The position numbers were made by a program, and so were the translations under genes. Below the pieces are notes generated by a model. That model saw nothing but the letters and a program-made list of their open reading frames with translations. It was not told the origin of the DNA and ran no database searches. Below, piece by piece: positions 47,536-62,200 of a DNA stretch of 64,000 nt (the stretch's first letter is position 1; each line of letters begins with the position of its first letter). The stretch covers positions 1,984,001 through 2,048,000 of the forward strand of contig NC_068972.1 of assembly GCF_016808095.1 (NCBI RefSeq), given 5' to 3'. Source of the stretch: Vigna angularis (taxonomy: Eukaryota > Streptophyta > Magnoliopsida > Fabales > Fabaceae).

Positions 47536-48841
47536 AGGGTTATTCCCTACACCACCCCACTTTACTCCCTGCACCACCACATTTTTTTAAATTCCAAAAC
47601 TATCTTTTATATTTTAAAATATGCTACACCCTACCTCTTTTCTTCAACGGATGTCAACATCCGTTGAGTTTCTTTTTTTTAATTTTAGTTTTTTAATTTA
47701 TTGTATTTTAAATTAATATATAAATATTATTTAATTTTTTTAAAATTATTACTTAATTATTTATAATTTTATTTTATTTTATTTAATAAAATAATTATTA
47801 TTAATTTAATTTATGTATTATTATTTAAATAATAATTAAAATATTTTTTATAAATATATTAAAACGGATGTGCCATATCTGTTGAATTTTTTTTTTAGTT
47901 TTTTATTTTAAATTAATATATAAATGTTATTTAATTATTTTAAAATTATTATTTAATTATTTATAAATTTATTTTATTTTATTTAATAAAATAATTATTA
48001 TTAATTTTAATTTATGTATTATTATTTAAATAATAATTAAAAATTTTGTTATAAATCTACTAAACGAATGTGCCACATCGATGTGGCAACATCGTTGAAT
48101 TAGTTTTTTTTTTTAGTTTTTAGTTTTTTAATTTTTTATATTTTAAATTAATATATAAATATTATTTAATTTTTTTAAAATTATTACTTAATTATTTATA
48201 AATTAATTTTATTTTATTTAATAAAATAATTATTATTAATTTAATTTATATATTATTATTTAAATAATAAATAAAATACTTTTTAAAAATCTATTAAATG
48301 GATGTGGTACATCCGTTGAAGTTTTTTTTTTAAATAAAAATAATAAACTAAAATATAAAATATGTTCATGGATGTCAACATCCGTTGAAGGTGAAACGAA
48401 TGTTGACATCCGTTATATAAAAGGGCAAATTAGGTATGAGGTGGTGTAGAGAGCGGTTGGTAGTGGTGGAGGTACTAAAAACTAAAAAAAAAACATTCAA
48501 CAGATGTGGCACATCAGTTTTAATATATTTATAAAAAATATTTTAATTATTATTTAAATAATAATACATAAATTAAATTAATAATTAATTTATTAAATAA
48601 AATAAAATAAATTTATAAATAATTAAGTAATAATTTAAAAAAAATTAAATGATATTTATATATTAATTTAAAATACAATAAATTAAAAAACTAAAAAAAA
48701 AAGAAAATTCAACGGATGTAACACATCTGTTGAAGAAAAGAGGTGGGGTGTAGCATATTTTAAAATATAAAGAATAGTTTTGGAATTTTAAAAAATATGG
48801 TGGTGCAAGGAGCAAAGTGGAGTGGTGTAGGGAGTAACCCT
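47536..48841. mobile_element. Foldback element with long inverted ends
   Basis: Left end starts AGGGTTATTCCCTACACC; the right end on the minus strand starts AGGGTTACTCCCTACACC. The inverted arms continue for about 170 bp (through CAAAACTAT and AAAATATGCTACACCC). The interior consists of about three direct, AT-rich units of roughly 190-230 bp (47690-48310) and one inverted unit (48490-48700), with CGGATGT / ACATCCG palindromes between them. A partial duplicate of the left arm precedes at 47335-47500. No coding and no clear target duplication. Confidence 0.72.
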
Positions 48842-51437
48842 GAAAAACTTCTGAACTCAAAATAACCCAACCCAACTAAATAAATTATTGGGCCCTGAAC
48901 TAGCTTAACTTTAAAAAAAAATATTCACAATGGTAATAATCATAATAGATATATGTGAATAAAATTTCCAATGAACAATAAATTTACATTTTCGATGGAT
49001 GGATGTTTATTAATAACATATAAATATTTGAATTACTTATGCATAAGTATTTCAATTATTGGTTTGTTTATTGGCCTAATAGGATTATTATAATATTAAT
49101 TCATGAATATTCGTTACCGTTGCTTGCATCATTTTCATTGTTTTCACGAGAGTTGGAGCTGAGCATTTTAGGTAAAAGTTTTATATTAAAATCTCACAGT
49201 TAGAATGACTCCAAAAAAGAGTGTCCAAACTACAAAACCACTCTAGTTAATTCCAGCAAATAAAGAAATTGATGAACATATATTAGAAGAACCAGAGCAG
49301 AGGCCAAATATTCTGTTCATAAAGTCAAATAATATATGTTTTGAAACAGATGCGTGGTTGGTAAAAGCAATTATAGATGCATTTGAATTGTGAAGAGGTT
49401 ATTATGAAGGTGGGTGCATAAAATTTTAAATGATCCAATTCGATCATATAAGTTGTCTATTTAAAAAAAAGTAGTTCCACTCATAAGAATCTTATTTTTT
49501 TTTTAAACGTCACTTTCAAAGGCATGGAATAAACGTATTTGTTTAAATATTTATTAGCAACATGTATTAAAATAATGTTGTAGGGATAACTTTAGTCATA
49601 AAATGAAAAAGAAAAAGAAAACAACTTATAGTATAATTAAATTTACTTTAAGTACTCAAATTTTATAGAATTGTTCTCTTTTAGCCTATTTAAAAGTTCA
49701 GTTTTCTTTTTCCTTGATAAACATTTATGAAAAATTCATTACTTAGGATAGTAGCGTCTGAATTTATTCCATGACTTTATATGATTACCACATGCTTTGA
49801 TTTAAAGTGTTGGATGGAGTGGAGTACATATTCTACGAAGAGTCTCTGTATAAGATAGTTTTAGAAAAACATGAAAGGAAATTCAATTTTGTTGGATACA
49901 AAAACCAGTGCAGCCTACAATATAGACTATCGTAGGATGTCTGCTTTAATATTCCAAAAATTTGTGGCACTTTGTTAAAAAGTAAGAAATATGACTCGAA
50001 TCCAGCCAGATCTTTAATATACACGGCAGACATATTATCATTTTCTTCTCTTGTAATAATAATAAAAAAAACACAAGTATAAACTTTAACGGGGTAATTT
50101 AATTTTCATGTATTATTATGCACAAAATTTTATAACGTAATCGAATTTGAATTTGTGTTTCTATAAGGATTTTTGACAGTTACTTATCCACACTGTCTGT
50201 AACTAAAATATTGATATAGAATTTTATAACGAAAACATGAAGAAAAAAAAAGTAAAAAAGTATTTTATTTGAATCCCAATCCTACATCAAAACATAGTTT
50301 ATTATTGGTTTATATAACTCTTGAATGACTAATATATGTTTTGTCTGTAAAAGGATGTCTCTCTTTGCATTATCTAAACTTCAAAACTAACAAATCATAT
50401 CATAACAAAGACAGTTAAAAAGGCAATTAAGCCCGGTTCAAAACAGGTAACTGTTTGACCTGAAATAAAATCTATAAACCAGAAACGAAAAGATTAATAT
50501 TTGAAACTTATTTTTGAAGTGTCTGTTTTGGGCAAGAAAGCCTGCGGTAGATACTAATGGAGCCCCAAAAATGGAGCCCCAAAGATACTTGTTGGTTTTC
50601 TCCTCTGTCTCTGTGTCTATGCTACTTTTCTTGAGAACCAAAAAGACGAAAAGAAATCTTTGCAAGGAAGGAGAGCTGCATTTGATCCGTTATAGTAAAA
50701 AATTGACTTAAAGATGCAATCTTCGTGATCAGTAACCCTATCCGCCCCAAATCTTTTTCCCACCTATCTATCCAAAAAGTGGTAGCTGATAAAAGGCCTC
50801 TAAAAAAGTAGAGGCGAGAGATTAATGCGAATAAGACCTAACAAAATACGAAGCCTTCCGCAAAGAATCTTAATTGTTACATTTTACATGGTAAAACACA
50901 AAAAACAAGAAACTAAGAGAGAGGGGTTTCAGTTCCCTTCACCGTTTGGATAAGCCTTTCTCTGCACTTTTAGTTTTCCTCTTACATTTATCATATTATT
51001 GTTTCTCCGCTATGCCAAGAAGGACTAGTAAACAAGGCAAGGCAAGGAATGTGAGTAACTGAGCCACGCAGAATAGAATTGGAAAACCAAGACGAAAGGG
51101 AGACAGACAAACCATGAAACTATGTCTCTCTCTCACACACTCTCTCTCATAAATTTACTCACACACTGAAATTTCTTTCTTCCTTAATAAACAAATAAAC
51201 TCATAACCCCACCCACAAAGCAACTTAATTTTCCCATCCTAGAATAATTACCGGACCATTACCACTATTATAAAACCAGTTATGATAAAACCCCCTCCCA
51301 TTTCCCAAAATTTTTGAGCTTCCATAAGTAATTGTGCATTCAAGAGGAAGCACCCAAAACCAAAACCAAGCATCATTTTACAGCAACAAAACCAAACCAA
51401 ACCATACCCATTGTCATAATTGTTCCTTGAAAGAAGA
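48842..51437. other. Spacer and pectate lyase upstream region
   Basis: AT-rich, no gene. The last 350 bases before the ATG have a CT-rich leader (51120-51150, TCTCTCTC) typical of a plant 5' UTR. Confidence 0.45.
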
Positions 51438-54400
51438 ATGCTCCCAATCACCTGCATTCTTTTAATGTGCCTTCTAAGTTCTTTCTCACCTCCAATTGAA
51501 GCTCTCCTCAACCTCACCGTCTTACCCCACCAACACCCTCACCCAGAAGCCATAGTCCAAGAACTTCAACGGTAAACAATATTTCCGCAGTCCAACAACC
51601 CACATTACGTACTTCTACTTCTCCCTCCTCTCAAACACTAAAAATTTCGCTACTTTCTCTTTTCGTGATGCAGGAAGGTCAATGTCTCGTTGTGGAGAAG
51701 ACAAACACTGTCCAAGGACCAACAACCCGCGTGTCTCACCGGAAATCCAATCGACGACTGCTGGCGCTGCGACCCCAACTGGGCGGCCAACCGGCAGAAG
51801 CTGGCGGAGTGCGGCGTCGGGTTTGGCAAAGACGCCATGGGCGGAAAGGGCGGGCAGATCTACGTGGTCACAGACTCGTCGGACCGCGACCCAGCCAACC
51901 CTGTCCCCGGCACGCTCCGGCACGCCGTTATCCAAGACGAACCTCTCTGGATCGTGTTCGCTGCGGACATGACCATTAACCTGAAGCACGAGCTCATCTT
52001 CAACAGCTTCAAAACCGTCGACGGCCGCGGCGCTAACGTCCACGTCACGGGCCACGGCTGTATCACTCTCCAATACGTCTCCAACGTCATCATCCACAAC
52101 ATCCACGTCCACCACTGCACACCCTCTGGGAACACGAACATACGCGCCAGTCCAACCCACGTGGGTTGGAGGGGGAGATCGGACGGCGACGGCATCTCCA
52201 TCTTCGGCTCCCGAAAGATCTGGATCGACCACTGCTCACTCTCTTACTGCACGGACGGCCTGATCGACGCCATAATGGGTTCCACTGCAATTACTATTTC
52301 CAACAACCACTTCGCCCACCACGACGAGGTGATGCTCTTGGGACACAACGATAAGTACTCCCCCGACCGTGGCATGCAGGTCACCATCGCGTTCAATCAC
52401 TTCGGCGAGGGTTTGGTGCAGCGCATGCCACGTTGCAGGCTTGGCTACATCCACGTCGTCAACAACGATTTCACCCAGTGGCAGATGTATGCCATCGGCG
52501 GTAGCGCTAACCCCACCATCAACAGCCAGGGTAACCGTTACACCGCCCCCTCCGACTCCGATGCCAAAGAGGTACATTTAATCAACTTTTTATTTATTCA
52601 TTATTTCACTCTTTTTACTTTTATTATTATTATATTAGTATCAATAATCTCATCCCTTCTCAATACTGTTCTTGGAAATGGGAACCACCGGCTGCATAAT
52701 AATGTCGTGTGTGGCCACTGTGTTGGTTTCTCTTTTTTTAAATCTTTCTTTGACTCTTGTTTGGAACGAATATATGCTTGCTGGAGGAATATTACAGTTG
52801 CGTGGGTGGCGCGTGGGGGTGGTTTTGCAAGTGATGCGAGAAATGAATTGAGGGTTGGTTTGTGTTTGAAATGGCAGGTGACGAAGCGCGTGGATACAGA
52901 CGACAGAGAGTGGAGTGGGTGGAATTGGAGAACGGAAGGGGACATAATGGTAAATGGAGCATTTTTTGTACCATCGGGTGCAGGGCTCAGTGCACAGTAT
53001 GCAGAGGCCACCAGTGTGCAACCCAAATCCGCCGTGCAAATTGACCAGCTCACCATGTATTCCGGTGTATTCGGTGATCCCAGGTATTGTTATTATAAAA
53101 TCATTATATTACCTTTTAATTTTATTTATTATTATTATAATTATATTCTCATTCGCTTATTATTATTATTATTATTATTTTATTATTATTATTCCCTTCT
53201 GTACCGAGTTCTCTGAGGGAATAATCTGCCCCTACAACGGACATTACCTGTCTCCTTAACTGTCTTTAGAAAGGGTATTGGTGTGGGAAAGGGTTTCTTG
53301 GGAGAAGTAAATGACTGGAATGCCCCTTACTGTGTGTGGCCCACATGGGTTTCTTTAAAAATGTTAAAAGGACGCTTTGCAGCAGATTGCCAACTGTGCT
53401 GCACAAGTTGTTGGGTAGGGATTCTGATTGGGTGTGAAAAGCTGTGTGGAATATTGTAAAATGTTTTTTACGTGCTTCCGCTTTCACGTCTTGTTTCCAA
53501 AACCTGGGTTTATGCTAAAACTCACTTTACAGGTTTAGGTGTATGAGTAGTAATTGGACTTTTATGTTATAGGATTAACGCGATATTGGGATTAGCAACG
53601 GTGATTAATAATTAACTAAATCGGGGAAAAGTGGAGGCTTTTTGGGCCGTGCACGTGATCGTGAGGTCATCGGGAAAGGAGAATCTCTGCCTCATGGCCC
53701 ATCAGGCTAACAGTCCTCGTTACAGTTCATTTGTCCTCATTCATTTCCTTCACCTTTTCCTTCCAAAGTTCACCATGCACCATAATATATTAAAGATTCC
53801 TTTTTTTTTTTCTTGGAGATTTTGAAAGCAGAAAAGTTTTTTGTTATGAAAGGAGAGCAAGGGGAAACTAACTAGGGTTGGGAGGTCGAGGTGAGATGTT
53901 TTTGGTGAAATTATATTAGTTTTTTTGGTGCTTTCCAGCAAGTAGAGATGGGACCCTTCCATAGTATAATAACGTGTTTTGTGATTGGACACGTACCAGT
54001 CAGAAAACACTCATGAAACCAGCTTCTGGTTCATAATTGGGAAAAAGACTCTCTCTAGCCTCTATTCATGGATTATTTCAGTGTAACTCTGGAATTGTCA
54101 ATGCCTATTGCCACTTCTTTTTCACACTTACCAGCTACCCCTACTCTCCCTATGACACGACACATATCACTTTTCAAACATTTATGAAAAAGATAAAGAC
54201 TTAATTGATTAGAAAAAGTATAAAGATAAAACAAATTAAAAACTTAAATATAAAGATTAAATTACTAATAGGTACCAAAATTCTAAGGAGTCTTTGGCCA
54301 ATATTCTGGAAATGTGTTACTGATGTGAGTTAGTGGGGAAGAGAGTGAGAAAATAATGTATGACACCTCATTTTGTGAGGTGTAGTCAAAACTAATTTAT

Positions 54401-54944
54401 TTGAATTTGTTGAATCTAGTCAGCCATGTTTCTTTACACAACTGCACCTTATCTTCTTCTCCCATGACATTGCTCGCATCCTTTTATTTAATGCCGCCTT
54501 CACCAGTCACAACACAACAAATTAATTACCTCATATTATTCAACCTTTTCTTCAAGTTTAAGCCAATGAAGATATTTATTTGTCTGTGTCATTCCTTCAA
54601 TTTGAAGGCAATGGCTTTTCACTTTTGATTGGCTTCTTATTTTCCATGTCTCTAAAAGGTAGCTTTCTTAGTGTTTGATGAATGAATAATTGAACAGGGA
54701 TAATGGGGATCTGTATCCCGGTTTCAACGGTGGTGGGTCCGTGACCGGAGCGACCAGCAAGGGCAACAGTGCGGCGGGGTCCAGCAGTGACGATGGAGAC
54801 TTCTTCGGAATGATATTCAGAGGAAGCAGCAGCCGTGCAGCGCCACCGTCATCACCGTCTTTGTCCGTTGCATTTGTTTCAACCTTTTTGTCTCTTGTAA
54901 TTATTCTGATTTTGGACGCTTCGACCAACCATCCCATTCTATGA
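51438..54944 (+). CDS. Pectate lyase (PL1) with signal peptide and GPI-like tail
   Basis: A secreted enzyme that cleaves de-esterified homogalacturonan by beta-elimination in the cell wall. Exons 51438-51571, 51674-52571, 52878-53083 and 54698-54944 join in phase to 494 residues. Residues 1-22 are a signal peptide. The PL1 beta-helix (about 100-380) shows [18 protein letters not shown]228-[31 protein letters not shown], and [16 protein letters not shown] with the catalytic-region RMPR. The C-terminus has a serine-rich spacer ([10 protein letters not shown]), then a hydrophobic end from about 465 ([17 protein letters not shown]), as in GPI-anchored pectate lyases such as PMR6. The PMR6-type assignment rests on the tail and N-terminus only. 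Exon 2 is much richer in GC than its surroundings. An ATT microsatellite (53159-53192) lies in intron 3. Confidence 0.92.
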
Positions 54945-57900
54945 TCAGAAAAAGAACGATCGAAGTTTCTACAATTTGTTTTTAAATTTAGAAACTAGGA
55001 ATCATATACACAGCTCTTCAAAGTTATTATCATATTGAAATCTATATAGAGCTAGTTCCACTACCATTCCTCATTGCTTCAAATGTATAGTTTAATGTAT
55101 TCAAATTTCAATTCACTTTACTTTTAATCTTCCTTTATACTCCTTCAAGCTCCATCAACTCTCACTTTTCATTTTCTACAACTCTAACAAATTTTGGTAT
55201 TATTCTAATTCAATTCACATTTGAAACAATCGTTTTAAATTTCAACATTTTATGATTCTTTTAATTATCACTATGTAGAATAATAATAAATAAATACCTT
55301 TTATGTTTTTTATTTTTTTCATTTCTCTCAAATATTGCAAAAGTATTAAGAGAATGCTAACGAAAACTCACCCCATAACCCAATTCAACAGAAGCTATAA
55401 TATTTTTGTTAAATATGTTTCAATATCAAACAATAATTAACATATTATTCATGTGATTGCAAATTTTATTATTCTTAATAATCTTATTTATATCATATAA
55501 TTCATTTAAACAAAATCACAAATAAATTAAATATATAAGTTAATATTTATAATGAAACTGTAAATACAACTCATTAAATAAAAAAGAAAAAAAAATAGGA
55601 AAAGAAATAATAAAAATAAATTTTAAATTTTTTTTAAAAAATTAAGTAAAGTAAAAATGGGTTCTTAAATAAAAATTGTACACATTAAAAAAGTAAGTTG
55701 CAGTATTATTTTCAACATTTGGAGAATCAAATTATTTGAATAAAATTATAAAAAAATCAGACTCACTTGGAGAATCAAACCAATTTTCAACATCTTTTTC
55801 CATTTTTTTAATTATTATACTTTTAAATAATTTAAAATGATCAATCATCCTTAAAACATGTATATATAAATATTCGATATAAATTTATTTTAGTAGTAGA
55901 AAGTACAATAAAAGTTGTCAATTCATAAGAATAGAATTTCTATCTTATAATAAACACGTGTTTAAATTTCGTTGTCAATGTGTAAGTGTATTTTTTTTAT
56001 ATTCTCAAGATAGATGTTCTAATTTTTCTGAATCTGCTTGTAATCGATAACTTGTTCATATATATATTTTTTTTAAATCACATTAATCAATCACGTGTGA
56101 TAAATTTTGTGTGGAAAATATTGGACTAATGCATATAAATTAAATTCTATCAATAATACTATCTTTTAAAAAAATTGTCACAACTCTAGCCACTCGTCTT
56201 TATTTATTATCTCTTGTATAATTATTCAAATATTAATTTCAATAATGCTTGTTTTTTCATACGATGTATGCAAGCTACAATAATTATTAAATGTGTGTAC
56301 TTGGAATAGCTTTATTCTAACATGTAAATACAATTTGATGACTCTATTTGTAGGGTCTTGAAGTTGAAATGTGGCTTTACTTGCTTCCATTAATCTATCA
56401 TGCTAGAATTGAAAGTTCTAATAATACCTAAAAAATGTCATAATAATTGTTTGAGTTGTTTACTAGATAGCTTTTGAGATGCATTCATAGTACCTTCACA
56501 TTCAACCTTTTCTGGACCTACTTTATAATAAGACTAAACCATCCATTTTACATTTGAAATACAATTACTTTTCATACTCAATTCCTCAAATATTTTAAAT
56601 AATTAAGAGCACATAATAATTGAAGACATTCATCTCATTTATAAAACAAGTTATTTAAAAGTTAGTCAAATAACATGTCAAAAAGTTAAATAACTTTTAA
56701 AAAAAAGCACGAATATGATTTTTTATCGTCATCATCATTGATAACAAATGCTTCTATTAATATAATTTTTATCAATACGATAGACTCAATAGTTTTGCGT
56801 ACAATGATATGGATAATTTAAATATAATTTTTTTCTTAATCAAGATAAAATTGCAAAATAATTTTGTTTCAAAAAATAGACACTATCTTTTGTGCTACTA
56901 TTGACTTTATCAAAATAATTTTAGCAAATTTAAAATAAAAACTCTGAACCATATGTTTATACGATGTTTATATTAGTGGACAACTGACCATGAAAAACGA
57001 TAAAATCGGACGACTGTAGTTTTAAGCAATCTTAAATACAATATTTAATCAAGTTTATTGGTAAGTCCTATTTATTAGATGATGAGTCGTGACTACAGTC
57101 TTGCTAACCTTAAGTCCATCTCAACATCTATATATACAGATCAAAGATAAGAAGGTATATAATTATATTTATTAGGAACTTAAGATTTAACTGTGACTTC
57201 TAATCTTAGGTTATTATGACTTGAGTGTGAGAGTGTTTTTGACAGGTAGTCATTCGTACGATTTAAAATTTAGACATTAAAAAAATAGAAAGAAGTAAAT
57301 TAAGAATTCAAAATAACCTAAATTGAATCGAAAAAAGTGTAAATGAATATTTTGTGACGATCCTCGACTCTACCGCGACCCAAAATAAAAACAATTACTC
57401 ATTTATATTTACAAGAAAAGATAAAAACAAAAGAAAGCAAAATAATTTACTATTTACATATTAATTTATTGAAGAAAATAAAATAAATTGTTGTTTTAAA
57501 CTATTATAAAGTTGGCGACTAGAGAGTGATTAGAATATAAGTAAATTAATCATTAGTGAATAAAAATATTTAGCTGGGCTTTTCCTGAATTGATTTGAAA
57601 ACAAATGGGAAGAAGACGATAGGATATGAGTGGAAGAAGTGCATTTCTGCTTGCATGTCAACTTCTAAGACAATTTCTTTATTTAATTTTAATGTTACTT
57701 TTCAAAGTAATAATAAAGTGTTTAACGTGACCTGTCTCCATATCAAAAAGAAATTGTCAAACCGTCCAATTCTAAGAATCTTCCTATCTGTGTCAAGTAA
57801 TGTAACTTCAACAAAAGACGGTGTCTTGCCATTCTTTTGCTACACCATCCATCAAATAATAATAATGAAATAACTATTCAGAGTACCTAAAAGATAATGA

Positions 57901-59261
57901 GTTTTTTTTTAATATAATGCTGATGAATAAAGAAGATCTATTTATCATCAAATAATACTCCAGAAAAAAAACAAATATTTGGTTATATTATATAGGTAGA
58001 GGGTGGAGCTTCATACCTTATGTTTTCGAACCTCTGAATTTAATTAAAACAAAAAATTCAAATTTTCATATCGTGATGTCTATTAAAATATTCTATCCCC
58101 ATCAAGATAGCTCTAATGTATAATTAATAGCGAAAGTCAGCTACGAGTTTTTCAAGATATTCCATAGAAACATTTTTACTATATGAAGTTAGGATTTTGG
58201 GTGGTAAAAAAAAATGGTTTTTAAATTTTGAAAAATTAAAGTATAAATGAAAAATCATTAAATTATAGATCTTATAACTCTTACATTAGAGAAAAATATA
58301 AAAAATTAAACTAATTGGCATAATTAAATCTATATAAAAGAAAAGAAAAGTCATAATATAACTCTTAAGTATTTAAATTGAAAATGCTTTTAAGTATAAT
58401 CTTAGTAGTAACTAAAAATATATTTGTTAATAATTTATTTTTGGTACAACGAATTAGACAATTATTTCTATATTTAAGATTTAAGCTAATCAAAATAAAA
58501 TATTAAGATAGGATCGATTATTTGATCTTAATAATGAACATAAAAAAAAATGTTAAGACAGATAAATTATCTGACGTTAACAATGAACATAATATGTCAA
58601 CTTTTCATGAGAAGTTCTAAATAGTAGTAAAAATATTAAAACAATAGAATAATATAATCTAAAATGGATTACATAATTCAGAATTTCAAAACGAAGTATG
58701 ATTTAAAATATATGAACAATATAAATTCTAAAATTAAAAAGTGATTTTTTTAATATGAAGTTACATTAATAAAATCATTCGTTCACTAAAAAAGAAGTGC
58801 CAACTGCACCATTTTTTCATACACTGAACCAATTTGGTACATTACAGGAGAATTTACAATTGACAGGGAGGAATAGACCAAAGAAACAGTGTAAACCCTT
58901 GCTCTCTAAGAAACAGGACTCGCAAGCTTGCTAATTTGCGTGTCTTGTGCACCATGCCGTGTAATCAAAATCGATTTTACTATCCATTATACTCTAACTC
59001 CAAGGAATTACTAAATAGAAGGTTTTTATTGGAAACTAAAATGTAAATATATTAGTAACATTAAATGTTACACGTTCCAATAAAACTTTCTACTCTTAAT
59101 TCCTTGACCATTGTCTTAAGGCAATGGTGAGTAAAAAATGAATTAAAATAAAATCATACTTCCCTTTCTATATTGGGAAATATAGCAGTGACATAACCCA
59201 ATTCAGGAAAAACTTTCAGCATAGCCACCAAAGTGAAAAGAAGGGTTGCAAGCTGAATACC
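54945..59261. other. 4.3 kb AT-rich intergenic spacer
   Basis: I see no gene, transposon end or RNA. Open stretches such as 57595-57873 have no domain-like composition and no start context. Confidence 0.5.
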
Positions 59262-62200
59262 TTAGTTAACCATGTCTTCCCTCAAGGATTGTGCAGCCTC
59301 TGCTTCCAATTTCTCCCAAGTTAACTCCCTCTTCTCTTCCAACTCTATAGTCTTGGCTTCTTTCTCTATGTACTGTCTTTGACACTCTTCAAACAATTCG
59401 GTATCCATCTCCAGAAACATCTTCCTCACATTGGCCGTTAGACCCTGCACTACTCGGCTCCAATGGCCTTTCATGTTTTTTTCCAAAGCTTCAAAGATTA
59501 CTGGCAATATAACATTTCGATTCTGGGCTACTAAATTCACAAAGTACTCATTGCTCCACAAGAAAAATGCTCGCTCGGCAACCTGACATGGATAGAATAA
59601 TTGTCAGAGAGCAATCAAGAGAAAATAAAAAACATTTTTCCATTACTACATCAAAGGACGAGAAACATCGTTTATTAAAGACTGATACTGTATTAGAGCG
59701 TTATTTATCTAATAAAATCTGACTACAGCAATGCATTACCCATTAAACTAGATCCAAATTCAAAATGTCTTATGACAATTTTCCTTGGCCGAGGTAGCTA
59801 ATCATCTTACACATACATAGCTTACCAATAGGAGGGGCACATGACGGTACAGGAACATTGAAATCTAAAAACAAAATAACAGATAGCAACAATGTCCAGA
59901 CCAGATTGTTTTCTCAATCTCCCCATAATTTGATAAATATATGACTTTTGTTTGTGTGCATGTTTACACGTGATTTTCAGTAACAAAGAACTCTCAAATA
60001 TGGATATGTAAAAACCCACCATAAGCTCTCGAGCCATCAAATCGACTATGGGATTGGAACTCAACTGAACATACTCACTTTCGGGCATCAAGACATGAGA
60101 GTGCACTTTCCCTCTCTTTTCTATGATAATATTTATATTGTTGAGATCTCACACCCCAGAAGTATTACAAATACAGATTTCTATTCATAGGCATGTGGGG
60201 ATTTTGTTATTGAGACTCCTATCTCTACGCTCCAAATATAAATCCCAGAAGTGAATAGGTGTATTAAGATTTCACATCAATTGGAGGCATGACCAATGGA
60301 GTCTTTATAAGGCTTAGACAATCCTTGGCTTATAAGTGAGCATTTGTAGGACTGTGTAGTTGCAAACCTAAATTGTAAGAAGATGCTAGAATTTATTCTA
60401 GATCCATTATTAGGTCATGCCTATTTATCTATGCTCTAGGATGTCTATTCCTAGGCATAAGGTGTTTTTATTGGGTCACCTACATCTGTCATACTCTAGA
60501 TGTTCAATCCTAAGCATAACTGAGCGTATTGAGATTCTACTTTGACGAGAGAGATCTCTGATCAATGCAGTCCTTACAAGGTTTGAGTTAAGTTAGGCCC
60601 TGTACCCGAAATTTAAGATGCTCAGACATTCATTGGTCTCGTATGGCTACCTCTATTTCCCCAAAGGATAATCATAATTTGTCAATATTTTTTTGACAAC
60701 ATTTTAACATCATCTACGTATCATTCTGTGATTGGTCCATGTTGGTGTTTATGATTATTATTATTGATTGTAGAGTAATTTTGGACCAATCACAATGACA
60801 CGTAGATAATGTTAAAATGTTGTTAAAGTACCATTATCGTTCTCGAAACTCCAAATGTTTATACCCAAGGGTGAGGGATGTATCCATATTAACTAGAGAC
60901 ATTACCAATGTAGTCCTCGTAAAGCTTCAATACTTACCTAAAGCCAATTTTATGAAGCTGAATTATGCATTAAGCCCAAATTCTAAGGCAAAATATTTCT
61001 CTAAAGCAAAGAACATCATATCATAAATACAGGGCATAAGCTATGAACCATCACTACAGAATGCTACAAGTTACATATGAAAAGTTAAGCATAAAAAGGC
61101 AGACCTGAAACTGAGAGCTGCCAAGGCAGCGCCCGATCTGTCTGAAAAGAGAGGCAATACACCGTAGAGAGTCAGTACATTGAGCTGCCTCAAGAACCAG
61201 TTCTAGTTCTCCAAGGAAAAGAACTTCCTTCCGAGAATTCGAGACTGGCCAGTACTTTAGCATCCCCTTGATCACAGGATCAGCCAGCCTGTTATCTTTC
61301 TCTACAAACTGAACCACGCAATGAGTCAGTTGTTCGTGATAAAAGGAAAGAGATTTGGGCTTGTGAAGTGGAATAAGAGTCCGAATTAGAAACTGTTTAT
61401 GTTCTTCTTTCATTGGCAAGGCAAACCCATTGATAATACTAGCATGGATCTCCAGCAACTCGGAAATACCATTGTGCCTCTGAGTTTCAAATACAAAACG
61501 GTAGAAGACGTCGTTGATGGCATTCCTAATGAAGGGCCTGTGCCCCATGTACTTGCCATAAATGCGGTGAAGAATGTTCTTTAAATACTCGCGCTCTCGC
61601 ATGTCCTCGGAATCAAACAAGTCGATGAGTTTCGTCACAAAGACATGGTCAATGTAGCGCTTGGAAGTCTTTACATCAACCTCCGGTGAGACAACGTAAC
61701 GCAAGAGGATATCATACACGAGCTGTAAGTGCGGCCACGACGGGTCCAAATATCTGTCGTCTTCATCGGGTTCCAGGTATTCTGTGCCGTGAGGTGATGG
61801 AGGGGGACAACGGAAGATGTTAACGGACACCATGTTAATCAAGTCTTCTTGATTTTCGCTGAATCCAAAGGACCCGGAATGGATGGTTTCAATGAGTTCC
61901 TCGAGTGTCTGGCGCTTTGTTTCCCTCTCGTTAACGGAATCGACAGTGTCTGAGAAATCGCACAAGAAGCAACACCCTTGTATTTTTCGGAGGATCAGCG
62001 CTCGGTGCTCCGATTCGTCGACGTCTCGCAGTGGAAGTAGTGGCTCGATTACGGTGGAATTGAGAGGCGGGGCAGCGGGTGAAGGGTTTTGAGAGTCGGA
62101 ATTGGCGGGAGCGACGGCAGGGGCGGTGATGGTGACGGGGGCGGGAGCGGCGGCATTACGAGATGCGTGTTTGACGACTACTTCGTAAAATTGAAGGCCG

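Noticed and set aside
51615..52232. A 205-residue minus-strand open frame
   Set aside because: It is the antisense shadow of pectate lyase exon 2, whose protein is firmly identified on the plus strand.
57595..57873. A 92-residue open frame
   Set aside because: Composition and context give no support; it is alone in 4 kb of spacer.
59822..60106. A 94-residue minus-strand open frame
   Set aside because: Falls in the PP2A B' intron and shows no similarity to the B56 fold; the exon 1/exon 2 joint is already complete in phase.
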